In this document: positions 31,724 through 40,789 of the stretch, piece after piece | Layout: every line of letters starts with the position of its first letter | Position numbering within the stretch: the stretch's first letter is position 1 | Assembly (NCBI RefSeq): GCF_011250555.1 | Contig: NZ_JAANMZ010000032.1 | Coordinates: 1-52,488 of the forward strand | Source: Bacillus sp. MM2020_4 | Lineage (GTDB): Bacteria > Bacillota > Bacilli > Bacillales > Cytobacillaceae | Direction: 5' to 3' | Length of the DNA stretch: 52,488 nt | Translations under genes and position numbers: made by a program | The notes under the pieces: model-generated | Databases searched by the model: none | What the model saw: only the letters and a program-made list of their open reading frames with translations | Told to the model about the DNA's origin: nothing

Positions 31724-33292
31724 ATGACCACGACAATCGGAAAAATCTTTGAATTAACAGTAAAAAGGTTTCCCAATAAAGATGCTCTGTATGATGTTCG
31801 GAAAAATGTCCGATACACCTACAAGGAGTGGAACGAGCAGGCCAATCGTCTTGCACATGCTCTAGTAAGTGAAGGCGTGAAAAAGGGCGACCGTGTTTCT
31901 ACGTTCATGTTTAATACCGAGGAATTAGGAACTGCTTTTTTTGCCTGTGCTAAAATCGGTGCTATTTTTAATCCAATTAATTTCCGACTCACACCCGAGG
32001 AAGTGGCTTATATTTTAGCGGATGCAACCCCAAAGGTTGTTCTTTTTGAAAAAAGCTTAGAGCCAGTTGTGTCAGCAGTTGCTAATCGCTTCGATCAGGT
32101 CGCCTTTTGGTTCATCGATGAGGAAAAACCGGAGTATGCCTCAAGTTATCAGGAAAAACTCAGCTCCGCATCGACAGAAGAGCTTCAAGTGGAAGTTAAT
32201 GAAAATGATATTTATGCCTTTATTTATACTAGCGGGACAACAGGAAGACCTAAAGGGGTCATGCACACCCATCGCAACATGGTGGACCAAAGCCTGCTCT
32301 GCATTGCCGCCCAAAAGGTGGAGGCAGAGGATGTTGGCCTCGTAACTGCTCCGATGTTCCATTGCGCCGAACTGCATTGTGCCTTTCTGCCAAGGGTCCA
32401 AATAGGGGCGAAAAATGTTATTCTGCACCAATTCAATCCAAAAGCAATTCTATCCTTAATTGAAAAGGAAAAAATTTCAAGGTTCTTTGCCGCACCGACG
32501 ATGTGGAATATGCTCCTCCAGGAAGATTTAAGTCAATATGATTTATCAAGCCTCAAGCAAGGCTTATACGGTGCCGCTCCAATGGCTCCATCTCTTGTCC
32601 ACGCTCTACATGACAGCTTAGGAATTTCGCTAATTCAAGCCTACGGGATGACAGAAATGGGGCCGGCCATTACCTTCTTATCAGCGTATGATCAATTGAG
32701 GAAAGCGGGTTCTGCTGGTCAAGCGGCACTTAATCACGATATCCGGATTGTCCGCACAAGGGAAGATGGACCATCAGAGCCCGATGATTTGATGCCGACA
32801 GGGGAAACCGGCGAAATCATTGTGAAGGGTCCTTGTATGATGATCGGTTATTTCAATCGCGAGGAAGCGACGGAAAACGCGTTGTATAAAGGTTGGTACC
32901 ATTCGGGCGACATTGGCTATCTCGATGAAGATGGATTCCTTTTTGTAAATGACCGTGTTGATGACATGATTATTAGCGGAGGGGAAAATATTTATCCACG
33001 TGAAGTGGAAGATGTATTGCACGCACATCCCGGGGTATTAGATGTCGCAATCGTCGGCCAGCCTGATGATCGCTGGGGTGAAACGGTTTCAGCATTTGTT
33101 GTGAAAAAAGATCCGACTGTAACGGAGCAAGAATTAGATGAATTCTGCAAAAATAGTGATAGTCTTGCAAACTATAAGCGGCCGCGGAAATATGTGTTCT
33201 GTGAAGCATTGCCGCGGAATGCCAGCGGGAAAATCCAAAAATTTGTTCTCCGTAAACAGCTGGAGGAACTATTTACCCCAAAGAGTTCATAG
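31724..33292 (+). CDS. Second acyl-CoA ligase (AMP-forming)
   Basis: A 522-aa adenylate-forming enzyme, clearly different from the first ligase in the operon. Motifs: YTSGTTGRPKGVMHTHRN near 168, the A5 motif QAYGMTEMGPA near 305, GWYHSGDIGYLDEDGF near 390, DRVDDMIISGGENIYPREVE near 411 and the catalytic Lys in NASGKIQK near 503. GGAGGCTG precedes the ATG. Two ligases in one operon suggest two acid substrates, or activation at two points of a pathway. Fatty-acid class is likely by family; the exact substrate is open. Confidence 0.92.
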   Translation: MTTTIGKIFELTVKRFPNKDALYDVRKNVRYTYKEWNEQANRLAHALVSEGVKKGDRVSTFMFNTEELGTAFFACAKIGAIFNPINFRLTPEEVAYILADATPKVVLFEKSLEPVVSAVANRFDQVAFWFIDEEKPEYASSYQEKLSSASTEELQVEVNENDIYAFIYTSGTTGRPKGVMHTHRNMVDQSLLCIAAQKVEAEDVGLVTAPMFHCAELHCAFLPRVQIGAKNVILHQFNPKAILSLIEKEKISRFFAAPTMWNMLLQEDLSQYDLSSLKQGLYGAAPMAPSLVHALHDSLGISLIQAYGMTEMGPAITFLSAYDQLRKAGSAGQAALNHDIRIVRTREDGPSEPDDLMPTGETGEIIVKGPCMMIGYFNREEATENALYKGWYHSGDIGYLDEDGFLFVNDRVDDMIISGGENIYPREVEDVLHAHPGVLDVAIVGQPDDRWGETVSAFVVKKDPTVTEQELDEFCKNSDSLANYKRPRKYVFCEALPRNASGKIQKFVLRKQLEELFTPKSS

Positions 33293-33307
33293 GAAAGGAT
33301 TCTGAAT

Positions 33308-34402
33308 ATGTTACAAGGAATAAAGGTCATTGATTTTACGAACTATCTACCGGGACCTTTTGCAACATTACGGTTAGCGGAATTAGGGGCAGAAATTATC
33401 AAGGTGGAACCACCTGGGGGAGACCCCGCTCGGAATACTGGCATTTCCAAACAGGGAAATGGGATTGTTTTTCTCGCAAACAACCGACAGAAAAAAAGTA
33501 TTACCCTAAATTTGAAGGATAAAGAAGGCATAGAAACAGCTTTAAAATTAATTGCCATTGCCGATGTCGTGATTGAAAGCTTCAGACCTGGAGTAATGGA
33601 GAAGCTGGGCCTTGGATATGAGGCTGCCAAGAAAGTGAAGCCTGATATTGTCTACTGTTCTATTTCCGGATATGGACAGAACGGAACCCTTAGTAAGCTA
33701 GGCAACCATGACATCAATTATATGGCATTAAGCGGAGTACTGGCACAGCTTAAAGATAAAACGGGGAAACCGGTTCATCCCTCGATTACAATCGCAGATT
33801 ATCTGGGCGGGTTTGCGGCAAATGAGCGAATTCTGGCAGGGCTGGTTTCAAGGTCATTAACTGGAAAAGGAAGCTATCATTCTATTTCAATTACAGATCA
33901 ACTGGTGTCATTGCTCGGTAACCATGTCATGGTTGAAAAAGAAACAGGTCAGGGGACAGGCATTAATGTCCTTAGCGGAAGTACCATTTCCTACGCCATC
34001 TATGAAACAATGGATGGAAGGTATATGAGCTTGGGAGCACTAGAGCCCAAATTTTGGCTGAACTTTTGCCTAGCACATGGTCGTGAGGACTGGGTTGCAG
34101 CCCATTTTTCAAGCACAGTGGAGACAAACCCAGTGTTCCAGGAAGTGTCTGCCCTTTTTAAAAGTAAAACCTTCTATGAGTGGATTGAGTTTGCCCAAAA
34201 GGTAGATTGCTGTATGGCGCCCGTGCTTGAGGTGGGAGAGCTTTGCGCGCACCCATATTTTATAGAGAAGGAGCTAGTATTTGCTTCTTCTTGGGGAGAT
34301 TGCCAAGTTAAAATGCACAGCGACGTTGAACAGGGAACGATTGCTCCACCGCCTAAAAAAGGCGAGCATCAAGAGGAAATATTGAATAACATCCTGATTT
34401 GA
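33308..34402 (+). CDS. CaiB/BaiF (family III) protein, alpha-methylacyl-CoA racemase-like
   Basis: A 364-aa member of the family III CoA-transferase fold. The N-terminal GIKVIDFTNYLPGPFATLRLAELGAEIIKVEPPGGDPAR is the family's CoA-binding start. The motif GNHDINYMALSGVL near residue 137 and ADYLGGF near 162 correspond to the His and Asp acid-base pair of alpha-methylacyl-CoA racemase (AMACR), rather than to the formyl-CoA transferase pattern. So a 2-methylacyl-CoA racemase is the best guess; a CoA transferase remains possible. It follows the second ligase by 15 bp and closes the operon. Confidence 0.83.
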   Translation: MLQGIKVIDFTNYLPGPFATLRLAELGAEIIKVEPPGGDPARNTGISKQGNGIVFLANNRQKKSITLNLKDKEGIETALKLIAIADVVIESFRPGVMEKLGLGYEAAKKVKPDIVYCSISGYGQNGTLSKLGNHDINYMALSGVLAQLKDKTGKPVHPSITIADYLGGFAANERILAGLVSRSLTGKGSYHSISITDQLVSLLGNHVMVEKETGQGTGINVLSGSTISYAIYETMDGRYMSLGALEPKFWLNFCLAHGREDWVAAHFSSTVETNPVFQEVSALFKSKTFYEWIEFAQKVDCCMAPVLEVGELCAHPYFIEKELVFASSWGDCQVKMHSDVEQGTIAPPPKKGEHQEEILNNILI

Positions 34403-34409
34403 TAGGGGA

Positions 34410-34450
34410 AGTTTAGACTGCCCGTGGAAATCGAGGCAGTCTAGTTATTT
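34410..34450 (+). terminator. Terminator of the acyl-CoA operon
   Basis: GTTTAGACTGCC and GGCAGTCTAGTT form a near-perfect 12-bp stem around a 12-nt loop, followed by ATTT; the T-run is short. Confidence 0.65.
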
Positions 34451-34476
34451 GAGCAGTCATTTCGGTAGTGAAATGA

Positions 34477-35121
34477 TCATTTTATTTGCTCGAAGCTAAA
34501 GTCAGCAAATGTTTCAGAGCGAATGGCTTTTTCATGAAAGGTTAAAAAGGCAGTAACCTGATTTGGAATAACAATGCATGTCATCCCGGCCTCAATGGCA
34601 GCTAAGGCTCCGTTAACCGAGTCCTCAATCGCCAAGGCCTCTTGCGGTTCAACTTGTAATTCTTCTAAAGCTTTTAGATAAAGTTCTGGGTCAGGTTTAA
34701 CCTTTTCTACATCCTCACTTGTCTTTATGACGGAGAAATATTCCCAAAGTTCAAATTGTCTAAGGAATCCTTCTACCCACTCCCTAGATGAACTAGAAGC
34801 AAGTCCAATCTTATAGCCAAGCCCTTTGGCTTCATCCAATTTTTCCTTTACACCCTCACGAACCTCTAAAATACCCTTTTTTTCTAAAAATCGTTCTTTT
34901 GCTAATGTATTTATTTCATTAAGATTCATTTTCATTCCAGTTTGGTTTTCAATGTATTGAAAGAACTCATCATCCGTTGTGCCGATGCTTTTTGCAAACT
35001 CCTCAAGCGGCAAATCCAGTTTGAACTTCTCTTCCAGCAATTCCTGAAATACGTGAAACCAAATCGTTTCCGTATCAATAATCGTTCCATCAAAATCAAA
35101 TATCACTGCTTTAATCTTCAT
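34477..35121 (-). CDS. HAD-superfamily phosphatase (YhcW/beta-phosphoglucomutase type)
   Basis: A cytoplasmic hydrolase of 214 aa. Motif I DFDGTIIDTE gives the nucleophile Asp and acid Asp at about 9-11. Motif II is Ser in GLASSSS near 110, motif III the Lys in EKVKPDPELY near 145, and motif IV the acidic pair in AIEDSVNGALAA near 165. The cap is helical and of the beta-phosphoglucomutase type, so it is a phosphatase or mutase on a small sugar phosphate. GGAGG precedes ATG 35121; the ATG at 35133 overlaps that site and is unlikely. From memory it resembles B. subtilis YhcW. Monocistronic. Confidence 0.88.
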   Translation of the reverse strand: MKIKAVIFDFDGTIIDTETIWFHVFQELLEEKFKLDLPLEEFAKSIGTTDDEFFQYIENQTGMKMNLNEINTLAKERFLEKKGILEVREGVKEKLDEAKGLGYKIGLASSSSREWVEGFLRQFELWEYFSVIKTSEDVEKVKPDPELYLKALEELQVEPQEALAIEDSVNGALAAIEAGMTCIVIPNQVTAFLTFHEKAIRSETFADFSFEQIK

Positions 35122-35248
35122 ATTTTCCTCCATTCTATATCTCTTAGACAGTTATTATTATATAAATTCCATCCCGGCGGTACAAATGAATATATAAATG
35201 AAACAATTGGTGCACTAACTACATATCTTCGATCCCCAAATTTTCTTC

Positions 35249-35279
35249 TTGACTTAAAGTTAACTCTAAGTTGTAGCAT
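35249..35279 (+). promoter_or_regulatory. MerR-type promoter with 19-bp spacer and dyad operator
   Basis: -35 TTGACT (35249-35254) and -10-like TAGCAT (35274-35279) are 19 bp apart. The spacer holds the dyad CTTAAAGTT/AACTCTAAG (35253-35270, one mismatch). A long spacer filled by a dyad is the established hallmark of promoters that MerR proteins untwist to activate. Confidence 0.75.
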
Positions 35280-35300
35280 GTAAATAGGAGGTGGAATTAA

Positions 35301-35702
35301 ATGTTTACTATTTCAGAGGTTGCCAAGGAAACAGGGTTTACTGCACATACTTTACGATACTATGAAAAAATTGGTTTATTGTCGTCACCCATTAGATATG
35401 GTGGAAAACGGCTATATACAGCGGGCGATATTCGCTTGCTGCAGTTTATGAAGGTGCTTAAAAATACGGGAATGTCCTTAGAAGAGATCCAAGAGTTTTT
35501 GCTGGATGGGTGTTTGTTGGAAGATGAGGATTCCGAGCAAGAAAGAACTCCGAAGGTACAAAAACGGATGAATATTTTACAAAAGCATTTACTCACTTTG
35601 GAGCAGCAAAAGAAAGAAATTGAGATGGTCATCCAGCTAACGGAAGAAAAGCTGGAAACTTATCAAGAAATGTTAGATAGAGGGCGAAAAAATGAACCGT
35701 AA
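35301..35702 (+). CDS. MerR-family transcriptional regulator
   Basis: A 133-aa regulator. The N-terminal winged helix FTISEVAKETGFTAHTLRYYEKIGLL is the MerR DNA-binding motif, followed by the second wing GKRLYTAGDIRLLQFMKVLKNTGMSLEEIQEF and a long C-terminal coiled coil (about 85-130) for dimerisation. No Cys-rich metal-binding loop is seen, only one Cys near 71, so a small-molecule or redox signal is more likely than a metal. AGGAGGTGG precedes the ATG. It overlaps the exporter gene by 11 bp and probably controls both through the dyad promoter upstream. Confidence 0.92.
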   Translation: MFTISEVAKETGFTAHTLRYYEKIGLLSSPIRYGGKRLYTAGDIRLLQFMKVLKNTGMSLEEIQEFLLDGCLLEDEDSEQERTPKVQKRMNILQKHLLTLEQQKKEIEMVIQLTEEKLETYQEMLDRGRKNEP

Positions 35703-36615
35703 AGTGTTTGCGATGTTACTGGGTTTTGCTATTGTTACTGGTGCCACATTTAACCTTGCAAAATACGCTGTTCATTATTTTTCAGCCGCTAGTGCTGCAG
35801 GCTGGCGATTTGGTATTGCTGCTATTGTGATGGTCTCTATCCTTGTGATACAAAAGAAAGTAAAATGGGCGGTGATTCGGAAAAACGGTCCCATTTACAT
35901 TTTGTTAGGGCTAATTGGGATTTTCGGCTTTAATGCCTTTTTCTTTTTTGGAATGAAACATACCTCTCCATTAAATGGGGCATTAATAATGGCTACAAAT
36001 CCTTTGGTTACAAGCGTTTTGGCTTATTTTATTCTAAAAACACCGATAACCAAAAGGCAAACTGCCGGAATTATTTTTGCCCTTTTTGGAGTAATATTGG
36101 TTTTAACTCATGGATCATGGGAGGTTATCCGTACGCTCTCCTTTTCTAAGGGGGATGTACTGATTTTAATAGGGAATGTCTGCTGGGCGTTATATGGGGT
36201 ACTGGGGCGAAAGTATGTAAAAGCCAGTTCTTCTTTGGAGACCACCACTTATACAATGATGATCGGTGCCGTCTGCCTTGCTCTATTAGCAATCAATTCA
36301 CCAAGTCCACCGCTATCAAACGTTACAATGTCTGCCTGGGGAGCCATTTTATTTATGGCCATTTTTACAAGCGTGTTAGGGTATCTTTGGTGGAACAAAG
36401 CAATGGAGATTATTGGGGTGACAAGGACCTCCATCTTCTTTAACCTTGTTCCAGTAGTAACCATGATCCTCTCCATTTTGACAGGAATGCAGGTGTCAAT
36501 TTTTCAAATGCTTGGAACAATTATGGTTATTTCGGGCGTGCTAACATCGTCTGGATTTCTTAAATTTGCGAAGAAACCTGAATATCTTCGAAAATCCACA
36601 AGTAAAAACGCTTGA
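35692..36615 (+). CDS. EamA/DMT-family transporter
   Basis: A 10-span inner-membrane transporter of the drug/metabolite superfamily, 307 aa with two EamA repeats (about 5-140 and 150-290). The internal duplication is visible, each half ending with a conserved hydrophobic span after a Gly or Pro (GLIGIFGFNAFFFFGMKHTSPLNGALIMATNP and VTRTSIFFNLVPVVTMI). Typical cargo is amino acids, nucleosides or drugs; none can be named. The 11-bp overlap with merR and the shared promoter suggest the regulator senses the exported compound. Confidence 0.9.
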   Translation: MNRKVFAMLLGFAIVTGATFNLAKYAVHYFSAASAAGWRFGIAAIVMVSILVIQKKVKWAVIRKNGPIYILLGLIGIFGFNAFFFFGMKHTSPLNGALIMATNPLVTSVLAYFILKTPITKRQTAGIIFALFGVILVLTHGSWEVIRTLSFSKGDVLILIGNVCWALYGVLGRKYVKASSSLETTTYTMMIGAVCLALLAINSPSPPLSNVTMSAWGAILFMAIFTSVLGYLWWNKAMEIIGVTRTSIFFNLVPVVTMILSILTGMQVSIFQMLGTIMVISGVLTSSGFLKFAKKPEYLRKSTSKNA

Positions 36616-36637
36616 GGCAATTTTGCCTCAAGCGTTT
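36606..36637. terminator. Bidirectional terminator overlapping the EamA stop codon
   Basis: AAACGCTTGAGGC and GCCTCAAGCGTTT form a perfect 13-bp stem with a 6-nt loop. The EamA stop codon lies inside the left arm, and the convergent TraB gene ends 6 bp beyond. Confidence 0.88.
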
Positions 36638-36642
36638 GAAGT

Positions 36643-37533
36643 TTATTCGATGACTTTCTTAACGTCGTAGCCATTTTTCTTAAAAGTGGCTAGAATGCCA
36701 CTTTCCCCTTCTAAATGCCCGACCCCGACAGCCGCAAAATAAATATCTCCACTGTGAATATACGATTCGAATTTTTCTACCCAGATTTTATTTCGATCTT
36801 CAACCATAATTTTATTCTGCTTTTTATCAAAATGATCTTCAGTCTGCTCTATTTCATCATTTGATTTGCCTTCAATATAGTTCGAATACAATTGTAATAG
36901 TTGCCTTTTAGATTCTTTTAATGAAGGAATTTGTTTAATTACTTGATCAGCTTCATTTTCGGTATAAACTTTTCGCATGGCTTCAATTTGATATTTTGGC
37001 GTCTCCAGGTATTTAGTTGGTACATAGTGGATATCGGCCAATTCCGTTATTTTTTGATCAACACCATAATCGGTAGATAACTCCTCAACACCTGCATTTA
37101 AAAATAAAATCATCACAAACCAAAATTGGTATTTTTGAAGCTCTTGAAAATCAAGGTTATACTCTTCTGCCCGCTGTTTTAAAATGACCTCCGCATCCTT
37201 AGATAAAAAATCATTTAGGCTTTCATCTTCCTTTAAAAAATACATCTCTTTATTAACAGATTGTTGATAATCACCATCGGTTAGACCGGTAGCATCTGTT
37301 TCAGTAACGAGGTATTTTGACTCCTTCAGTGCATGTTCAATTTTCTTAGGAAAAGGATACATTTCTTCTTTCCCGATATGGATGGTGCCAAGAAGATACA
37401 TGTATTTATTGCCTTTCTCAATTTTATAAATTGGCCATTTTACATCAATCGGTGCTTCTTTTCTGGGTTGATTCGCCGTGATGGAACATCCGCTCAGAAC
37501 TGTACAAATTAGGAAGGTAAATAAACGGTTCAA
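36643..37533 (-). CDS. TraB/GumN-family lipoprotein
   Basis: A predicted extracytoplasmic lipoprotein of 296 aa in the TraB/PrgY/GumN family, putative metal-dependent proteases. The signal peptide reads LNRLFTFLICTVLSGC with the lipobox LSGC. The first conserved motif is LLGTIHIG near residue 47, and the second, at the C-terminus, is AAVGVGHLEGESGIL; these Gly-x-His motifs are thought to form the active site. Start is TTG 37533, just after AGGGG; reading to 37611 would add a non-signal extension. Peptide pheromone degradation is the role known for PrgY; here it is uncharacterised. Monocistronic, divergent from recQ. Confidence 0.85.
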   Translation of the reverse strand: MNRLFTFLICTVLSGCSITANQPRKEAPIDVKWPIYKIEKGNKYMYLLGTIHIGKEEMYPFPKKIEHALKESKYLVTETDATGLTDGDYQQSVNKEMYFLKEDESLNDFLSKDAEVILKQRAEEYNLDFQELQKYQFWFVMILFLNAGVEELSTDYGVDQKITELADIHYVPTKYLETPKYQIEAMRKVYTENEADQVIKQIPSLKESKRQLLQLYSNYIEGKSNDEIEQTEDHFDKKQNKIMVEDRNKIWVEKFESYIHSGDIYFAAVGVGHLEGESGILATFKKNGYDVKKVIE

Positions 37534-37683
37534 CGATAGACCCCTGCCTTTAACATCTACTTTTAGGAAGAACATTGTTAGTTTACCACAAATATACATT
37601 ATTAAAGACAAAATCGGCAGGGGAAAAGCTGTATAATAAGATTAGGTAAATAGAATTTCTGGAAAATGAAAGGAGAAACTATT

Positions 37684-39816
37684 TTGTTTGAAAAAGCACT
37701 CCCCTTACTAGAATCCCATTTTGGCTATAGCTCCTTCCGGAAAGGGCAAGAGCAGGCTATCCACTCCGTTTTAGACGGCAGTAATACCATTTGTGTCATG
37801 CCGACTGGCGGTGGTAAATCAATCTGTTATCAAATTCCTGCACTAGTTCTTCCGGGAACCACGATTGTTATTTCCCCATTGATTTCTTTAATGAAGGATC
37901 AGGTAGATGCCCTCATTCAAGTTGGAATCCCAGCCACCTTTATTAATAGTTCATTAAGTTATAGTGAAGCAAACAAACGAATCAATGAGGCGAAGCAAGG
38001 GAAATACAAGCTTTTATATATAGCACCTGAAAGATTAGAATCCTATGAATTTGTTGAAGACTTAAGAAGTATGGAGATTCCCTTAGTTGCCGTTGATGAA
38101 GCACACTGTATCTCGCAGTGGGGTCATGATTTCCGCCCAAGCTACCGTCATATCCAGCAAATGGTCAATAATCTTCCGCAACGGCCGAATGTGCTTGCAC
38201 TAACAGCCACAGCAACTCCAAGAGTACGCGAAGATATTTGCCAACTATTAAATATTGATGAAAGAAATACGATCATCACCGGATTTGAGCGGGAAAATCT
38301 ATCTTTCTCGGTTATTAAGGGGCAAGATAGGCAAAAGTTTCTCAAGGCTTATCTTAAGAAGAATGAACAAGAGGCGGGTATCATTTATGCGGCAACACGT
38401 AAAAATGTCGACCAGCTCTATGAAAAGCTTCGGAAGGAAAATATCAATGTTGCCCGTTACCATGCCGGGATGGGCGATGCAGAACGCGCGCGCGAGCAAG
38501 AACGATTTTTAGAGGATAAAGCGTCCGTCATGGTTGCCACTTCAGCCTTTGGGATGGGGATTGATAAGAGTAACATCCGGTATGTAGTTCATTATCAAAT
38601 GCCGAAAAATATGGAGAGCTATTATCAGGAAGCGGGCCGTGCCGGTCGGGACGGGCTAGACAGTGAATGTATCATGTTGTATTCTCCGCAGGATGTGCAG
38701 GTGCAGCGTTTTTTGATTGACCAATCCAGCGACCGCAGCAGGATTACACAGGAATTAGAAAAGCTGCAGCAAATGGCCGACTATTGTCATACCGAAAACT
38801 GCCTGCAAGAGTTCATTTTAAAATACTTTGGCGAAACCGAAACGGATACTTGCGGCAGATGTGGCAATTGCTTGGATTCTAGGACAAGCATCGATGTGAC
38901 GAAGGAAGCACAAATGGTGATGTCTTGTGTGATCCGCATGGGCCAGCGCTTTGGTAAAAACCTTACGGCCCAAGTGTTAACTGGTTCAAAAAATAAAAAG
39001 GTCATCGAAATGGGCTTTGACCAGCTCACGACCTATGGAATTATGAAGGATCAAGGGGCGAAAGAGGTTAGTGATTTTATTGAATTTTTAATTTCACAGG
39101 AGCTAATTGCGATTGAACAGGGGCAATTTCCTACCATCTATGTTGCTCCGAAGGGGAAAGATGTGCTTTTGGGTCATGAGCCTGTTTATCGCAGAGAAGC
39201 GGTGAAAGTGAAACAGGTTTCAAAAAATGATCCACTATTTGAGGAGTTAAGGGATGTACGCAGAAGGATTGCTGAAACGGAGAAAGTGCCGCCATTTGTC
39301 ATTTTTTCTGATGCTGCGATCAAAGATATGTGTGCGAAGCTGCCAAAAACAAATGAGGGATTTTTACAGGTCAGCGGGGTCGGCGAGCATAAGCTAAAGA
39401 AATACGGACTTGAATTTATTCAAGCAATCCGTACTTTTTTAGAAGTGAATCCGGAGTATCAGAGCGAAATTCAAGCGGAACCGGCAGCAGCGCCGAAAAA
39501 GGCTGCTAAAAAGGCTGTGGGCGATTCTCATTTGGAGACATTGGAGTTAAATCAAAAGCATTTAACGATAGAGGAAATGGCCGAAAAGCGCGAGCTTGCT
39601 GTCAGCACGGTTGAAAGCCATTTGCTGCAATGCGCCCAGCAAGGATTGGAAGTCGACTTTTCGAAGCATGTCCCTAGCGAATATATTCCCCTTTTAGAAA
39701 AAGCCGTGGCCGAAGCCGGGCGTGAACGCTTAAAACCAATAAAGGAACTCCTTCCAGAGGAAGTAAGCTATTTTATGATAAAAGTGTATGTGTATTATTT
39801 AAGTAGAAAGAGATGA
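37684..39816 (+). CDS. recQ: ATP-dependent DNA helicase RecQ
   Basis: A 3'-5' DNA helicase of 710 aa for recombination and repair. Superfamily 2 motifs are complete: Walker A MPTGGGKS near 46, DEAHCISQWGHDF near 138, SAT-like ALTATATP near 172, and motif VI QEAGRAGRDG near 322. The RecQ C-terminal zinc-binding Cys set is present (YCHTENC, CGRCGNC near 370-395). An HRDC domain follows (about 520-600) and then a C-terminal helix-turn-helix (HTH_40, TIEEMAEKRELAVSTVESHL), making the protein longer than the 590-aa B. subtilis RecQ. Start is TTG 37684 behind AAAGGAG; ATG 37666 overlaps that site. Confidence 0.95.
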   Translation: MFEKALPLLESHFGYSSFRKGQEQAIHSVLDGSNTICVMPTGGGKSICYQIPALVLPGTTIVISPLISLMKDQVDALIQVGIPATFINSSLSYSEANKRINEAKQGKYKLLYIAPERLESYEFVEDLRSMEIPLVAVDEAHCISQWGHDFRPSYRHIQQMVNNLPQRPNVLALTATATPRVREDICQLLNIDERNTIITGFERENLSFSVIKGQDRQKFLKAYLKKNEQEAGIIYAATRKNVDQLYEKLRKENINVARYHAGMGDAERAREQERFLEDKASVMVATSAFGMGIDKSNIRYVVHYQMPKNMESYYQEAGRAGRDGLDSECIMLYSPQDVQVQRFLIDQSSDRSRITQELEKLQQMADYCHTENCLQEFILKYFGETETDTCGRCGNCLDSRTSIDVTKEAQMVMSCVIRMGQRFGKNLTAQVLTGSKNKKVIEMGFDQLTTYGIMKDQGAKEVSDFIEFLISQELIAIEQGQFPTIYVAPKGKDVLLGHEPVYRREAVKVKQVSKNDPLFEELRDVRRRIAETEKVPPFVIFSDAAIKDMCAKLPKTNEGFLQVSGVGEHKLKKYGLEFIQAIRTFLEVNPEYQSEIQAEPAAAPKKAAKKAVGDSHLETLELNQKHLTIEEMAEKRELAVSTVESHLLQCAQQGLEVDFSKHVPSEYIPLLEKAVAEAGRERLKPIKELLPEEVSYFMIKVYVYYLSRKR

Positions 39817-39916
39817 CATTATGTCCGTGAGAGCGGAAAAATAGTGGGAACGGAAACGATAAGTAATTTATTGTGCCCAACGAAGCGAAGAAACGAATTG
39901 AACAGTACCAATATAT

Positions 39917-39946
39917 GCGGCTGGCCATAACCAGCCGAATTTTTTT
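39917..39946 (+). terminator. Terminator downstream of recQ
   Basis: CGGCTGG and CCAGCCG form a 7-bp stem around CCATAA and are followed by seven T. It lies 100 bp beyond the recQ stop; the space between has no feature I can name. Confidence 0.85.
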
Positions 39947-40000
39947 GAAAATCAGCAGGTAAAATATGTTAATATTAAACTATCAATAGGTAAGAAGGTG

Positions 40001-40786
40001 ATGATCATCAACGAAGTAGTATTGTCAATCAAAGATCTAGAAAAACACTATGGCGTGAAAAATGTCCTTAAAGGGATTAATTTAACTGTTTATCGCGGGC
40101 AAATTATCGGTTATATCGGGCCAAATGGCGCCGGGAAAAGCACAACGATTAAGATTTTGCTAGGACTTGAAGGGGACTATTACGGCAAGGTTGAGATTTT
40201 TGGAGAGCAAGTCACAGAGGGAAATATCGACTATAAAAGGAAAATTGGCTATGTACCGGAGATGGCCGAACTCTATGATAATCTTACCGCGTATGAATAC
40301 CTTACCTTTGTCGGGGAATTGTACGGAATGGATTTACAAGCGGTAAACGAAAAGGCCCAAAAGCTGATGAAGGTCTTCGGCTTAGAGGAGGTGTACCATT
40401 CAAGAATTGCCTCCTACTCCAAAGGAATGCGACAAAAGGTGTTGATTATCTCCAGTTTATTACATAACCCGGATCTTCTATTTCTAGATGAGCCATTAAG
40501 CGGTCTTGATGCGAATAGTGTCATGGTGTTTAAAGAGATTTTAGCCATTTTAGCAGCACAGGGGAAAACCATTTTCTATTCCTCCCATATCATGGATGTC
40601 GTTGAGAAAATTAGCAACCGGATAATCCTTATTAATGATGGAAAAATTGTTGCCGATGGAAGCTTTAATGAGCTGAAGGAGCAAAACAAAGAAGGAACAC
40701 TGGAGCAAATTTTTAACCAGCTGACCGGTTTTAATGAATATAGGGTTTTAGCTGAGGAATTCGTATCCATTGTTCAAAAGGGGTAG
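40001..40786 (+). CDS. ABC exporter ATP-binding protein
   Basis: An ATPase of 262 aa. Walker A GPNGAGKST lies near residue 39, signature YSKGMRQK near 140, Walker B LLFLDEPLSGLDA near 158, and the switch His in YSSHIMDVVEK near 191. The C-terminus is extended by about 40 residues. This belongs to the group of ATPases paired with large ABC-2-like permeases. Its permease follows by 3 bp, so the two form an operon. Starts GTG 39998 or ATG 40001 lie close after AAGAAGGTG. No regulator is nearby; substrate unknown. Confidence 0.88.
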   Translation: MIINEVVLSIKDLEKHYGVKNVLKGINLTVYRGQIIGYIGPNGAGKSTTIKILLGLEGDYYGKVEIFGEQVTEGNIDYKRKIGYVPEMAELYDNLTAYEYLTFVGELYGMDLQAVNEKAQKLMKVFGLEEVYHSRIASYSKGMRQKVLIISSLLHNPDLLFLDEPLSGLDANSVMVFKEILAILAAQGKTIFYSSHIMDVVEKISNRIILINDGKIVADGSFNELKEQNKEGTLEQIFNQLTGFNEYRVLAEEFVSIVQKG

Positions 40787-40789
40787 CAG

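Noticed and set aside
40001..40009. ATC as start of the ABC exporter ATPase
   Set aside because: ATG 40001 and GTG 39998 are available, even though the ribosome site is close. A non-standard start is not needed.
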